Part shown: piece after piece, positions 35,422-44,157 of the stretch
Position numbering within the stretch: position 1 is the stretch's first letter
Layout: the number at the start of each line of letters is the position of its first letter
Assembly: GCF_029946165.1 (NCBI RefSeq)
Contig: NZ_JAQSDZ010000003.1
Span: forward strand, 1 to 64,000
Direction of reading: 5' to 3'
Length of the DNA stretch: 64,000 nt
DNA from: Methylotenera sp.
GTDB taxonomy: Bacteria > Pseudomonadota > Gammaproteobacteria > Burkholderiales > Methylophilaceae
The notes under the pieces: generated by a model
Told to the model about the DNA's origin: nothing
Database searches by the model: none
The model's input: the letters and a program-made list of their open reading frames with translations, nothing else
Program-made: the position numbers and the translations under genes

Positions 35422-36186
35422 TTAATGTAACTGACCTGCTTCAATCATGGCGTTATAGAGGACATAGGGGGAAATCCAAATGACCATATCGTCAAACTCA
35501 TTTGATGGTGCGGCTGTAGCAGCTGTGGGACTACGACTATAAAACAACTTAGTTGTAGCGATTAAATTTGATGTTTCATCTACGCCTATACTTTGCCCAA
35601 AGTTCTTGCCTGTTGAAAAAATCACAGCAACTGCATTATTTGTTAGGTTCGTACCCGCGGTGCATTCTGTTGTAGTAATAGTGCCACAAATTACATTTAA
35701 ATCTGGGGCAAGTGTAGTGATACCAACTGTGTTCATATCATTCACGGTAGTAAAGTCTGGTGTAGCAGACCCACCAACTCCAACTTGAGTTATAGCATAT
35801 CTAATTCGATTATTCCAAGCATCTAAAGCGAAACCATTTGAGTCTGTTGGCTGTATGCCAAGCGTGGCTGCAGGTAAAAATCCAGCCGCTACAGTACACG
35901 TGCCAGTAATAGGAATTGGAGCTTCTAACCCTTTGCTACCCGCATCTGTATTACTCGATGCTGTTGCTGGGCATGGCAATCTTCCTTGAGATTGTGCATA
36001 ACCTAACAATGCTTTTTTTGCCACTTCCAGTGTGTTTTCCGTTTGGGACTGGAACAACTGTTGACGCTGTACTTGTAATGGCATAAGTAAAGCACCAAGA
36101 ACAAAGCCAAGAATAATTAACACTATGGCCATTTCTACCAAAGAAAAGCCTTGGGTTACTTTAATTAATTTGAGATTTCTGGTCAC
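35422..36186 (-). CDS. type IV prepilin-like protein
   Basis: A 254-residue protein with a class III signal: the leader ends in G, then FSLVEMAIVLIILGFVLGALLMPLQ, with Glu at +5. After the hydrophobic helix comes AKKALLGYAQSQGRLPCPA, a segment resembling one in the upstream 602-residue protein. It is the only canonical prepilin in the cluster and is large for a major pilin, so it may be a minor pilin. It overlaps the upstream gene by four bases. Confidence 0.85.
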   Translation of the reverse strand: MTRNLKLIKVTQGFSLVEMAIVLIILGFVLGALLMPLQVQRQQLFQSQTENTLEVAKKALLGYAQSQGRLPCPATASSNTDAGSKGLEAPIPITGTCTVAAGFLPAATLGIQPTDSNGFALDAWNNRIRYAITQVGVGGSATPDFTTVNDMNTVGITTLAPDLNVICGTITTTECTAGTNLTNNAVAVIFSTGKNFGQSIGVDETSNLIATTKLFYSRSPTAATAAPSNEFDDMVIWISPYVLYNAMIEAGQLH

Positions 36187-37991
36187 GGCATCACCACAAA
36201 AGTTTGGTCATTATAATTGCTTAGTCTTGGCTTAGTGTTCGCTTCAAACTTTGTATCTAAATTCGTATTTTCAAGACTGTCTAAATATTCTTTTACATCA
36301 CAACCACTATGAGTCTGTGCTGCACCTTTTACTGCAAAAGGTGCACTAATAATTGGGGCTCCCGTTGCCGCAATCATGGCAGGCGAAGCTAGTTTATTTC
36401 CTACTGAAACATCAGGGCTATCACATGATTGTCCATAGGTGCAATTACTTGAAACTTGATAATAAAGATAGTCTTGCCATTTGTTCACGGTAAACCATGA
36501 TGGTAGAGTCGAATTAGTAGCAACAGAATTAAAATCATCTGGTAGCGTTGCATATTGGTTAGAAAAATCTCCTACTGCAGCACTCGATGATGAGCATATT
36601 ACTGAGTTGGCACCACATCTACAAATGCCATTGAAGGTATTAGCTTGCACTATAGCGGGTGTACCCATGGGATATTTAAAAGCTCCATTAAACACATAAC
36701 TACCTGGCAAAGATCCCGTTGTCGAGCACCCGCTTAATGTACAAGTAAACTGATTTGTTCCAGTTGTATCACTACAACCACCAGAACTTGACGTTATTGC
36801 ACAACTACAGGTTCCATCTGAGTTAGTTATCTGACATCCACTACCAGTTATTGTTGTAAATGTTCCACTTGTTCGTGTGAACTCTATACTTACAAAAGAG
36901 GACGCAGCACAAGTAGCACTGCTTGCGTTTGCGTTTGTATAAGTCACCGAACATGATGTAGTAGGCTGTGTAGCTGTTAGTATTGGTAAAAATCCATCAT
37001 ATTGGTTATTTTTTTGGTAATGTTCTATAAGACCCAGCAATGAAGCATAAGGGTAATAACCTGGCGGTGAAGTGATAGCCGTAGATTTTTTGTAATTTAG
37101 CAATTTTGTCTTTGCCTCTGCCGCAGCCCGACTAGACAACCCTGCCATTAATTCATCTATCGTGATGTATGCCAATTTATCATTAAAATAATAAGGCTTT
37201 ACAAACCGCGTATCATTAACACCTACCATACGCTCGTCTAGCCCCATGACAAAGGCTTGGTCTGGTACAAGATAACTTGAGTTGCTATAAGTTGTACCAC
37301 CTAATATAAAACTATCTAAGTATTGATTTGGACTTGGTGCAGCAGCGGACCTAGCCTGCTCGCCTATTGCATTTCCTGGTGCAATAATTACTGCGGCAAC
37401 CCGATCTGAGATGACTTTACCCTCGCTATCCAATACCTTAAGCCAAGCATAAGAAGGAGAGTTAATAATATTCGGATTTATTACTGGGTCATTTGTTGGA
37501 GTCACTGGCAATGACTCATACTTATGCATTAGATTCCGGGAAACTGCATACCATAGTCTTTTACCTTGCGCGTCTATAAAGTCTTCACCTATTCCCACTT
37601 GTGGACTTACACATGGATTAGTTTGTCCAAACACAGGCATTTGCCCGATTAAAAAACTATAACTAAAAGTTGAAGCTGGGGAATTACAGTCACTATACCC
37701 ATCATAATTTCCATCGCCATTCCTATCAGGAAACGGCATTTGACCAGGTCTTTTGCTATTTGAAACGGACCACGCAATTAAAGCTTTTTTAGCCTGACTA
37801 AGCGTTTGATACGTTTTTTCATCTTGCCTAGCCCTAGTTGCGTCTGCGTTGTATGTTTTCAATACAAATACAGCTACCCCTAGACCTAAAATAAATGCCA
37901 TTAAAATTAGGGCTGCGCCTTTTTGCAAAGTCCACGCTTGGTTCAAACGAAACCTGTGCAATTTTGACAATGAATTGGATTGTTGTGCCAT
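36183..37991 (-). CDS. large Cys-rich pilin-like protein of the MSHA-like cluster
   Basis: A 602-residue protein with an N-terminal helix (QKGAALILMAFILGLGVAVFVL, about residues 23-44) resembling a pilin helix but without Glu at +5. Next comes LSQAKKALIAWSVSNSKRPGQMPFPD, shared in pattern with the downstream prepilin, and residues 89-101 DRNGDGNYDGYSD, a calcium-loop-like motif. Residues 340-470 are Ser/Thr/Gly-rich with many cysteines, suggesting disulfides outside the membrane. I do not recognise a named family. It may form a tip or adhesin subunit. Confidence 0.75.
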   Translation of the reverse strand: MAQQSNSLSKLHRFRLNQAWTLQKGAALILMAFILGLGVAVFVLKTYNADATRARQDEKTYQTLSQAKKALIAWSVSNSKRPGQMPFPDRNGDGNYDGYSDCNSPASTFSYSFLIGQMPVFGQTNPCVSPQVGIGEDFIDAQGKRLWYAVSRNLMHKYESLPVTPTNDPVINPNIINSPSYAWLKVLDSEGKVISDRVAAVIIAPGNAIGEQARSAAAPSPNQYLDSFILGGTTYSNSSYLVPDQAFVMGLDERMVGVNDTRFVKPYYFNDKLAYITIDELMAGLSSRAAAEAKTKLLNYKKSTAITSPPGYYPYASLLGLIEHYQKNNQYDGFLPILTATQPTTSCSVTYTNANASSATCAASSFVSIEFTRTSGTFTTITGSGCQITNSDGTCSCAITSSSGGCSDTTGTNQFTCTLSGCSTTGSLPGSYVFNGAFKYPMGTPAIVQANTFNGICRCGANSVICSSSSAAVGDFSNQYATLPDDFNSVATNSTLPSWFTVNKWQDYLYYQVSSNCTYGQSCDSPDVSVGNKLASPAMIAATGAPIISAPFAVKGAAQTHSGCDVKEYLDSLENTNLDTKFEANTKPRLSNYNDQTFVVMP

Positions 37992-38003
37992 AGCAATTAA
38001 GCA

Positions 38004-38609
38004 CTATTCTGCATTGTTACCTGATGTGCTTCGGCTAGAAGTTTCTGCGTCGTCTATAGTACCGCTTTGCTCTAGATTCAATCTCTTCGCCTTCTCTACA
38101 ACTTGCATTTCATAAATTTTATTATTTTCTGGCTCGTACATTTGCCCTGCTTTTAGGCGTATTTGTTTGCCATTCGCTGGTATTTTTACATCAACGCCTT
38201 CAGTACTTGCGCCTTTTTTTGAGTACCCTTTTTGATTAAGCTTACCAATTTCTACACGGTCTACACTGCTATTTTCTTGCACGGCTTGGCCGTTAATCCA
38301 TAGTGTATTGGCTGCGCCATCATTGCGTTTAACATAGCCTTGTAGCGTAATTGGATCTGGCAACTCTAGCGGTATTGTTTCAACCATCGCGGCTGTTTGT
38401 GGTGATTCTGCTGTGGTAGTGGTTTTTAATTTTTGATTTTGTCTAATCACATTCAGGTTACTTCGTTCATTGGGTTTGCTAAATAATCTGCCGAGTTGTT
38501 GATTGCTTTCAGTTGCTGTTTCCGCATGTAATTGTAACGACAACAAAGTGATATACATGCCTAGCAATAAGCTTGTGAATATTCTGCGTGATAATTGATG
38601 AGTAAGCAT
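38004..38609 (-). CDS. secreted MshK-like pilus protein
   Basis: A 201-residue protein if it starts at the ATG that shares its A with the upstream stop (TAATG). The longer frame to 38684 overlaps the upstream gene and lacks a signal at its start. The preferred start gives a signal peptide (RRIFTSLLLGMYITLLSLQLHA). The core PDPITLQGYVKRNDGAANTLWINGQAV and the AGQMYEPENNKIYEM segment resemble MshK, a small MSHA biogenesis protein. Function is inferred from position. Confidence 0.75.
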   Translation of the reverse strand: MLTHQLSRRIFTSLLLGMYITLLSLQLHAETATESNQQLGRLFSKPNERSNLNVIRQNQKLKTTTTAESPQTAAMVETIPLELPDPITLQGYVKRNDGAANTLWINGQAVQENSSVDRVEIGKLNQKGYSKKGASTEGVDVKIPANGKQIRLKAGQMYEPENNKIYEMQVVEKAKRLNLEQSGTIDDAETSSRSTSGNNAE

Positions 38610-39250
38610 TAAGGTGGCGTTACTGAAAGTGCTGTTGTTTGAATTGGTGCTGGCTCGCGCAGCGTGAGCCAATCTAGTTCGCATTTTGCATGCAAGTTGG
38701 CAATGAGTTGGTTACTGAGCGCGCCGCCTGAATTTAATCGGGTAATTTCGCAATCGCGTAGCATAAAAACCTCTTCATTTTTCTTACCTAATGCTTCGGT
38801 TAATTGCAGTATATCTTCCTCATGCAGCATATCAAGGTCTAGCGTCATGATAGATCGATTCAATACAAATCCGCCAAGATTACTGGCAAAGCTTGGTTTA
38901 TAGGGCTCTTGCAAGCCTATGCTATATTTAATACTAAACAATTTATTTAGCTGATGCTGCTTGCGTAGCTCGTCCACCCATTCTAATCTGCGTTCTTCGC
39001 CAACCAAGCCCTTATTAATCAGCGCCTGATATTGCGGCAAATATTCGGTCATCATTTGTTTTTCCACACCCGATGACTGGTAGCGTTGTCGTGCAGAGTT
39101 GAGCAGATTCTGCTGTTGTTGCAGGGCGTTTTCTTGCTCGCTAGTAAACTGTTGCGCTAATGCAAATAACGCGATAACCGCTATCACCACCACCACTAGC
39201 AATACAATAGGAACTTGCAATCTTTGCCAATCTTGCTTGTTAAGTTTCAT
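38609..39250 (-). CDS. MshJ/PilO-like inner-membrane assembly protein
   Basis: A 213-residue bitopic protein with one N-terminal membrane helix (VPIVLLVVVVIAVIALFALA), a coiled coil (SEQENALQQQQNLLNSARQRYQS) and a ferredoxin-like C-terminal part, the layout of PilO/GspM/MshJ. It lies two bases after the PilM/N-like gene and one base overlaps the next start, so it is part of a tightly coupled assembly subcomplex. Confidence 0.8.
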   Translation of the reverse strand: MKLNKQDWQRLQVPIVLLVVVVIAVIALFALAQQFTSEQENALQQQQNLLNSARQRYQSSGVEKQMMTEYLPQYQALINKGLVGEERRLEWVDELRKQHQLNKLFSIKYSIGLQEPYKPSFASNLGGFVLNRSIMTLDLDMLHEEDILQLTEALGKKNEEVFMLRDCEITRLNSGGALSNQLIANLHAKCELDWLTLREPAPIQTTALSVTPP

Positions 39251-39252
39251 GG

Positions 39253-40905
39253 CTATCTCGCTCCAGCCACATCTGTATTTAAAGATACATCAGGCGCTTT
39301 TAGTATCACTTTTAGCTTGAATAAAGCGGGTTGTGTTTGTGCAGTTTGCTCATCGGTAGTACTGCCTTGCAGGTTAACAAAAGAACTCACATTCACGGGC
39401 TCTTGTAGCACTTCTACCGCCGCAACGTTTTGATTAAGATTGAGCTTTTCTACAAATTTATGCACGCTATTTAACGCACTACGATAATCTCCCGTAAACC
39501 CTGAGATTTCTGCTGTGACATAGGCAAGTTCATATAGTTTGCTAGCATCGGCCGTAAACACAGGGTTAGTTGGCGTATTTGAAGTCGGCAAACTAATGAG
39601 TTTGTCGTCGTCTTTACTATTCATATCGTTAGTTAGCGCCCAGTGCAATCGGTCTAATTGCACTTCTGGCACTTGCTCTAGCGCATTGCTGACTACTTGC
39701 ATCATGCGTCTTGGTGATTTGGGGTAAATCGAAATGGTTTTATCTAACTCCACTGCGGCTTTTAAGTCTTCTGCACTAATAGTAGTGGCTGGGAAATTTT
39801 TGGCAGCTTCGTCATAACGACGTTGCTGCAACACCGTATCTTGCGTCGCTTCTTTTAACGCAGTTTGATAGCTCATGCCCTGCATCAACATTGCACTAGT
39901 AGCAAATATGCCCAACATGCCCAGCAGCAATGCGGCTAGCTTGATATTGTGTTTTAATTTAGCAAAGTCATACTCTTTAGTCAGTGCTTCGACTGCAAGA
40001 TTATCGACCACGTGACCACTAGCCAGCAAATGCATATGCAATAACTCAGGCATTTGCTCTATGAGTTTTGTGGGTAAATTTAAGCTTTTGGTGAGTTGGC
40101 TTAAATTAATATCTGAGCATTCAATACCTTGCTCTTGGCTAATCCCTTGACTGATATTTTGCGTAGAACCATCTATACTGGCTAACACTAAATTTAGCGG
40201 TGTTTCACGGGTAATAAAGCGCTGGCTAATTAAGTAAAGTCGCGTTTTTTCTGTTTCTACCAGATAAAAATAGCCTAATTGATTTGCCGCCGCTGGTACA
40301 TTAGGCACCAGCCGACTCATACGGAGTCGGCCATTATGAAAATATGTTTGGCGTAAACCTGAAGATAACTTTTCGCATAATAAAATATGCGGTGCCATTA
40401 ATTTTAACTGCCGCACCAATACTTGGCTAAGCATTGGTAGTAAATAAATACCTACCAATTGCACTTTTGCGGCTTGTATCAGATTGACCCATGTTTGCAA
40501 GAAGTCAGCATTGTTAAGCGCGACGAATAGGTACTTATCGTCCTTACGTTTAATCGTTTCACGATTCACAAAATGTGCGGTGCGGTAGTCTAAGCCGCGA
40601 TAAAACTGGTTAAGTTTACGATTCACCAGTTCTTTTTTTGCTGCCCCAGTGGTATGCGGCACGCTCTCTAAACGGTAATCTTCTTCTACTGCATCTGCCA
40701 TTAAGTAAATGGGAATGCTGCTATTTTGTTTCAGAAATTCAGCAAAGGCATCATGCCCAGCGTCATCATTATTAAAGACTTGGCTACCCTGCAGCTTTCC
40801 CGCACGCCAAAGGCCAGCTAGCAGGCTGTTGGAGGTAGCACATAATACTAATTTATTGGGGCGGCTAGTCATGACTTGAAAGGCCTTTTTTAAAACCATG
40901 ACCAT
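39253..40905 (-). CDS. MshI/PilM-PilN-like assembly protein
   Basis: A 550-residue protein. Residues 1-320 have a long soluble part, plausibly an actin-like PilM-type domain though poorly conserved. They are followed by a membrane helix near 324-345 (IKLAALLLGMLGIFATSAML), then a coiled coil and a PilN-like periplasmic part with TISIYPKSPRRMMQVVSNALEQVPEVQLDRLHW. This is a PilM-PilN combination in one chain. An alternative start is Met12 (40872). Family assignment rests on layout and position. Confidence 0.7.
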   Translation of the reverse strand: MVMVLKKAFQVMTSRPNKLVLCATSNSLLAGLWRAGKLQGSQVFNNDDAGHDAFAEFLKQNSSIPIYLMADAVEEDYRLESVPHTTGAAKKELVNRKLNQFYRGLDYRTAHFVNRETIKRKDDKYLFVALNNADFLQTWVNLIQAAKVQLVGIYLLPMLSQVLVRQLKLMAPHILLCEKLSSGLRQTYFHNGRLRMSRLVPNVPAAANQLGYFYLVETEKTRLYLISQRFITRETPLNLVLASIDGSTQNISQGISQEQGIECSDINLSQLTKSLNLPTKLIEQMPELLHMHLLASGHVVDNLAVEALTKEYDFAKLKHNIKLAALLLGMLGIFATSAMLMQGMSYQTALKEATQDTVLQQRRYDEAAKNFPATTISAEDLKAAVELDKTISIYPKSPRRMMQVVSNALEQVPEVQLDRLHWALTNDMNSKDDDKLISLPTSNTPTNPVFTADASKLYELAYVTAEISGFTGDYRSALNSVHKFVEKLNLNQNVAAVEVLQEPVNVSSFVNLQGSTTDEQTAQTQPALFKLKVILKAPDVSLNTDVAGAR

Positions 40906-40918
40906 AAATGCAAATTTC

Positions 40919-41016
40919 TAAACCATGCAAGGCACATACAAAAAATTGCGACGCCGCATATGCCTGATATGTAAGGAGTAATTTTTTTTGTGTAACGCAG
41001 TGTGGTGACAAAAGTT
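40919..41016 (-). repeat. dispersed intergenic repeat, copy B
   Basis: An inverted-orientation relative of 11298-11398, filling most of the gap between two pilus genes. It starts three bases from the stop of the GspF-like gene. Shared blocks are ACTGCGTTAC, CTTACATAT, ATATGC and GTGCCTTG. Confidence 0.7.
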
Positions 41017-41020
41017 GCAT

Positions 41021-42226
41021 TTATATTTTGAGCTTACTAAATGAGTCGTAAACTGGCCCCAATACTGAATACATAATAAAGCCTAAGATTAAGCCCAGAA
41101 ATACTGTGAGTGCTGGCTCTATCATTTTGAGTAGCTTATCCATAGAGTCATTCACATCGCGATCATAAAAATAGCTGATGTTAAGCAATGATTTATCTAA
41201 TGCGCCAGTATTTTCACCCACTTTAATCATACGTACCACCAACTGCGGAAATAGCCCCGCATTGCGAAAGCTTTCAGACATAGATTCGCCTGAACTGATT
41301 TGCGCATGCACACGGCTAAGTGCGTCTGCTACCACACGATTGCCTACAATTTTTTCACTAATTTTAATTGCGTCTAAAATTGGAATGCCTGTTTGATACA
41401 TCAACGCAAAATAGCGCGCAAATCGCGCCATAATAATTTTGTTTAAAATTGGCCCTGTATACGGCAGTTGTAGTTTTATCATATCAAACCGATAACGCGC
41501 TACGGGGTTGGTTTTAATAATGCTTGTAAGGACAATCACGACCAACACGGGCAGCCCAATCATCAGCCACCAATAGTTAACAAAAGCATCTGATAACGCA
41601 ATTAAAAACCTAGTATTCATGGGCAGCTCTTGCCCCATATTTTTAAGAAATGACGCCATTTGTGGCACTAAGTAGCTCATTAAAAAGGCTACCGCGCCAA
41701 ATACAACAACTGCAACAAAAGCTGGGTAAGCTAATAGTTTTTTGGTTTGCGACATTAACTCATCTTGCCAGCGCAGCGTATTGAACAAGTTATTAAATAC
41801 CACTGGTAACTGACCAGTTTGCTCACCCGCACTCACCAAGTTAACGAACACTTCGCTAAAAACATTCGGGTGCTCAGCCAAGGCTTGCGAAAGCATTTTT
41901 CCGCCTTCAACCTCTGCGCTAATTGCACCTAATACTTTTTGAAAGTACGGATTATTACTGCTTTCTCGTAAATCAGTTAAACACTCTAACAGCGGCACAC
42001 CTGCGCTGCTTAACTGCTCAATTTGAAAGCAAAACATTACTAAATCTTGATTGCTAACTTTGCTGCTATTCAACAAACTTGTCGATTTAGCGACCACGCG
42101 ATAGGTGATCAAATCTAAACCCATACGCTCAAGGCGAATCTCTAAATCCACCTCGTTAAGCGCGTCTATCTGCCCCATCGCGGGGCGACCTAACTGATCA
42201 ATCGCTTTGTAATTGAATGAAGGCAT
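41021..42226 (-). CDS. mshG: type II secretion/MSHA inner-membrane platform protein
   Basis: A 401-residue GspF/PilC/MshG-family protein with two homologous halves, each carrying a conserved motif: QIEQLSSAGVPLLECL with GQLPVVFNNL, then YFALMYQTGIPILDAIK with SGALDKSLL-like GENTGALDKSLLNISYFY. Three membrane helices are evident near 172-195, 220-243 and 375-395. It is the platform through which the ATPase acts. The gene lies five bases from mshE. Confidence 0.93.
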   Translation of the reverse strand: MPSFNYKAIDQLGRPAMGQIDALNEVDLEIRLERMGLDLITYRVVAKSTSLLNSSKVSNQDLVMFCFQIEQLSSAGVPLLECLTDLRESSNNPYFQKVLGAISAEVEGGKMLSQALAEHPNVFSEVFVNLVSAGEQTGQLPVVFNNLFNTLRWQDELMSQTKKLLAYPAFVAVVVFGAVAFLMSYLVPQMASFLKNMGQELPMNTRFLIALSDAFVNYWWLMIGLPVLVVIVLTSIIKTNPVARYRFDMIKLQLPYTGPILNKIIMARFARYFALMYQTGIPILDAIKISEKIVGNRVVADALSRVHAQISSGESMSESFRNAGLFPQLVVRMIKVGENTGALDKSLLNISYFYDRDVNDSMDKLLKMIEPALTVFLGLILGFIMYSVLGPVYDSFSKLKI

Positions 42227-42231
42227 CAGCG

Positions 42232-43938
42232 TTATGAATTTAAACGGTTGGTTAAATCAATCACGCGCATCACTTCAGCCAAGCTGGTGTAGCCTTCTAT
42301 AATGCGACGCACACCATCTTCTGCCAAGGTTACAAAGCCTTTATCCATCGCCATTTTTTGCAACTCATCCAAATGCGCGCGGCGTGAAATTAACGAGTCC
42401 ATATCACTATCAATACGCAATAATTCCATAATCGCCATACGTCCGCGATAGCCCGTTTGATTACATTGCTTGCAGCCTTTGGGCTTGAATATTTTAGGTT
42501 TTTCGCTTGGTTTTAATCGCATAATTTTGCGCTGAAGGTCGTCCAGCTCATGCGGCTCTTTGCAATGTGGGCAAAGTATGCGCACCAAACGCTGAGCCAC
42601 TACGCCGATAATATTGCCGGCCATGATGTCTGGCAAAATACCAATATCTGAAAGCCGTGGAAAAACGCCTAATGCGGAATTGGTATGCAAGGTGGTAAAT
42701 ACTTGGTGACCCGTCATGGCGGCACGAAAAGCCATGGTTGCGGTATCTTCATCGCGCACCTCACCCACCAGAATAATGTCTGGATCTTGACGCATAATCG
42801 AGCGAATACCATTCGCAAAATCGACTTTATTCACTTCAGCCACCGAGGTTTGGCGCATCATAGAAACGGGATATTCTACGGGGTCTTCCAACGTCATGAT
42901 ATTCACCGCTTCGGTATTGCGATATGACAACAGTGAATAGAGCGTAGTCGTTTTACCACTACCCGTAGGCCCTGTGACAATCACAATGCCCTCAGGGCGT
43001 GTCATCATCAGTCGCAATTCGTCTAGTGTATTGGGGCGCAAACCCATGCGTTCCATCGGAATGATTGATTTTTCTCTGTCCAGCACACGCAGTACGATAT
43101 TCTCACCGTTAATTGTCGGGTGACTTGATACCCGAAAATCAATTGGACGACCACATAAATTCATGCTCAAACGACCATCTTGTGGCGCACGTGTTTCTGC
43201 AATATCTAAGCCACTGAGCACTTTTAGCCTAACGACCACGCCACCCCAATAGCTTTTATGCAAACTACGCACCTGGTGTAACACGCCGTCTATCCTGTAA
43301 CGAATGCGTAAAAATGCATATTCTGGTTCAAAGTGAATATCCGATGCGCCACGCTTAACTGCATCCATCAACAATGCACCCACTAAACGTACTACGGGTT
43401 GCGTGTACTCATCGCCACCTGCGCTGAGGCTGTTGTAATCAATCTCGCCCGTTTCAATTTCATGCAAAATGCCATCAACAGAGAGTTCATAACCATAAAA
43501 ATGGTCAATATATTCTTCAAGTTGCGCTTCGGCTGCGAGTAATGGGCGAATTTGAATGCGACCGCCAAGCATGGCGCGGAGCTGATCCAACGCCACCACG
43601 TTGAACATATCGGCCATAGCCACCACCAAAGTTTTAGTGGCGGCTTCATAAGCAATCGGTAGCAAATGATAGCGGCGGGAGAAATCTTGCGGCACTAAGT
43701 TAAGCGCATCGACATCCGCCACTATGGTAGCCAAATCGATACTCTCGAAACCGATGGTGTCAGCCACCACATCACGCACCATAATCTCTGTGACAAAACC
43801 CAATAGCACCAACTGCCGACCTAGTGGCAAATCGCTGTGTTCTTGCTCAGTAAGTGCGATACGCAGCTGATCAGGACTGATCAAGCCTTGTTGTACCATT
43901 AACTCACCTAAGCGAGGTTTGCGTCTTTGTTCAGCCAT
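42232..43938 (-). CDS. mshE: MSHA/type II secretion ATPase
   Basis: A 568-residue GspE/PilB-type ATPase. The N-terminal MshEN domain (LGELMVQQGLISPDQLRIALTEQE, LPLGRQLVLLGFV) could bind cyclic di-GMP, as in Vibrio MshE. This is notable because two diguanylate cyclases flank the cluster. The Walker A is GPTGSGKTTTLYSLL near residue 325, the Walker B ILVGEVRDEDTA, and four cysteines form a zinc site (CPHC, CKQC). It powers pilus extension at the inner membrane. Confidence 0.95.
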   Translation of the reverse strand: MAEQRRKPRLGELMVQQGLISPDQLRIALTEQEHSDLPLGRQLVLLGFVTEIMVRDVVADTIGFESIDLATIVADVDALNLVPQDFSRRYHLLPIAYEAATKTLVVAMADMFNVVALDQLRAMLGGRIQIRPLLAAEAQLEEYIDHFYGYELSVDGILHEIETGEIDYNSLSAGGDEYTQPVVRLVGALLMDAVKRGASDIHFEPEYAFLRIRYRIDGVLHQVRSLHKSYWGGVVVRLKVLSGLDIAETRAPQDGRLSMNLCGRPIDFRVSSHPTINGENIVLRVLDREKSIIPMERMGLRPNTLDELRLMMTRPEGIVIVTGPTGSGKTTTLYSLLSYRNTEAVNIMTLEDPVEYPVSMMRQTSVAEVNKVDFANGIRSIMRQDPDIILVGEVRDEDTATMAFRAAMTGHQVFTTLHTNSALGVFPRLSDIGILPDIMAGNIIGVVAQRLVRILCPHCKEPHELDDLQRKIMRLKPSEKPKIFKPKGCKQCNQTGYRGRMAIMELLRIDSDMDSLISRRAHLDELQKMAMDKGFVTLAEDGVRRIIEGYTSLAEVMRVIDLTNRLNS

Positions 43939-44044
43939 CTAGTAAGCCTGATTTACCATTTTTTGAAAACGCTCATACATAAAATTTACCATTACATTTC
44001 TACTTTTTCTAAGCATTCTTAGTTATAAATATTGTTAAATATTT

Positions 44045-44147
44045 AGCTCCCTCACCCTTAAAGAGAGAGGGCTGGGGAGAGAGTAAATTATTCAAAGTAC
44101 TTAACACCTTACCCCCATCCTAACCTCCCCCTTAAAGTGGGAAGGAA
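44045..44147. repeat. two degenerate C-rich repeats before the TPR gene
   Basis: The segment at 44108-44147 (TTACCCCCATCC...CTTAAAGTGGGAAGG) is an imperfect copy of the 38-bp repeat that flanks the DUF559 gene. The segment at 44045-44085 (CTCCCTCACCCTTAAAGAGAGAGGG) is a related hairpin-forming sequence. Both lie downstream of the TPR gene on its strand. No DUF559 gene is present here. Confidence 0.7.
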
Positions 44148-44157
44148 TATTTGCATA

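Noticed and set aside
38610-38684. 25-residue extension of the MshK-like protein
   Set aside because: It would overlap the upstream gene; the TAATG stop-start overlap and signal peptide favour the shorter form.
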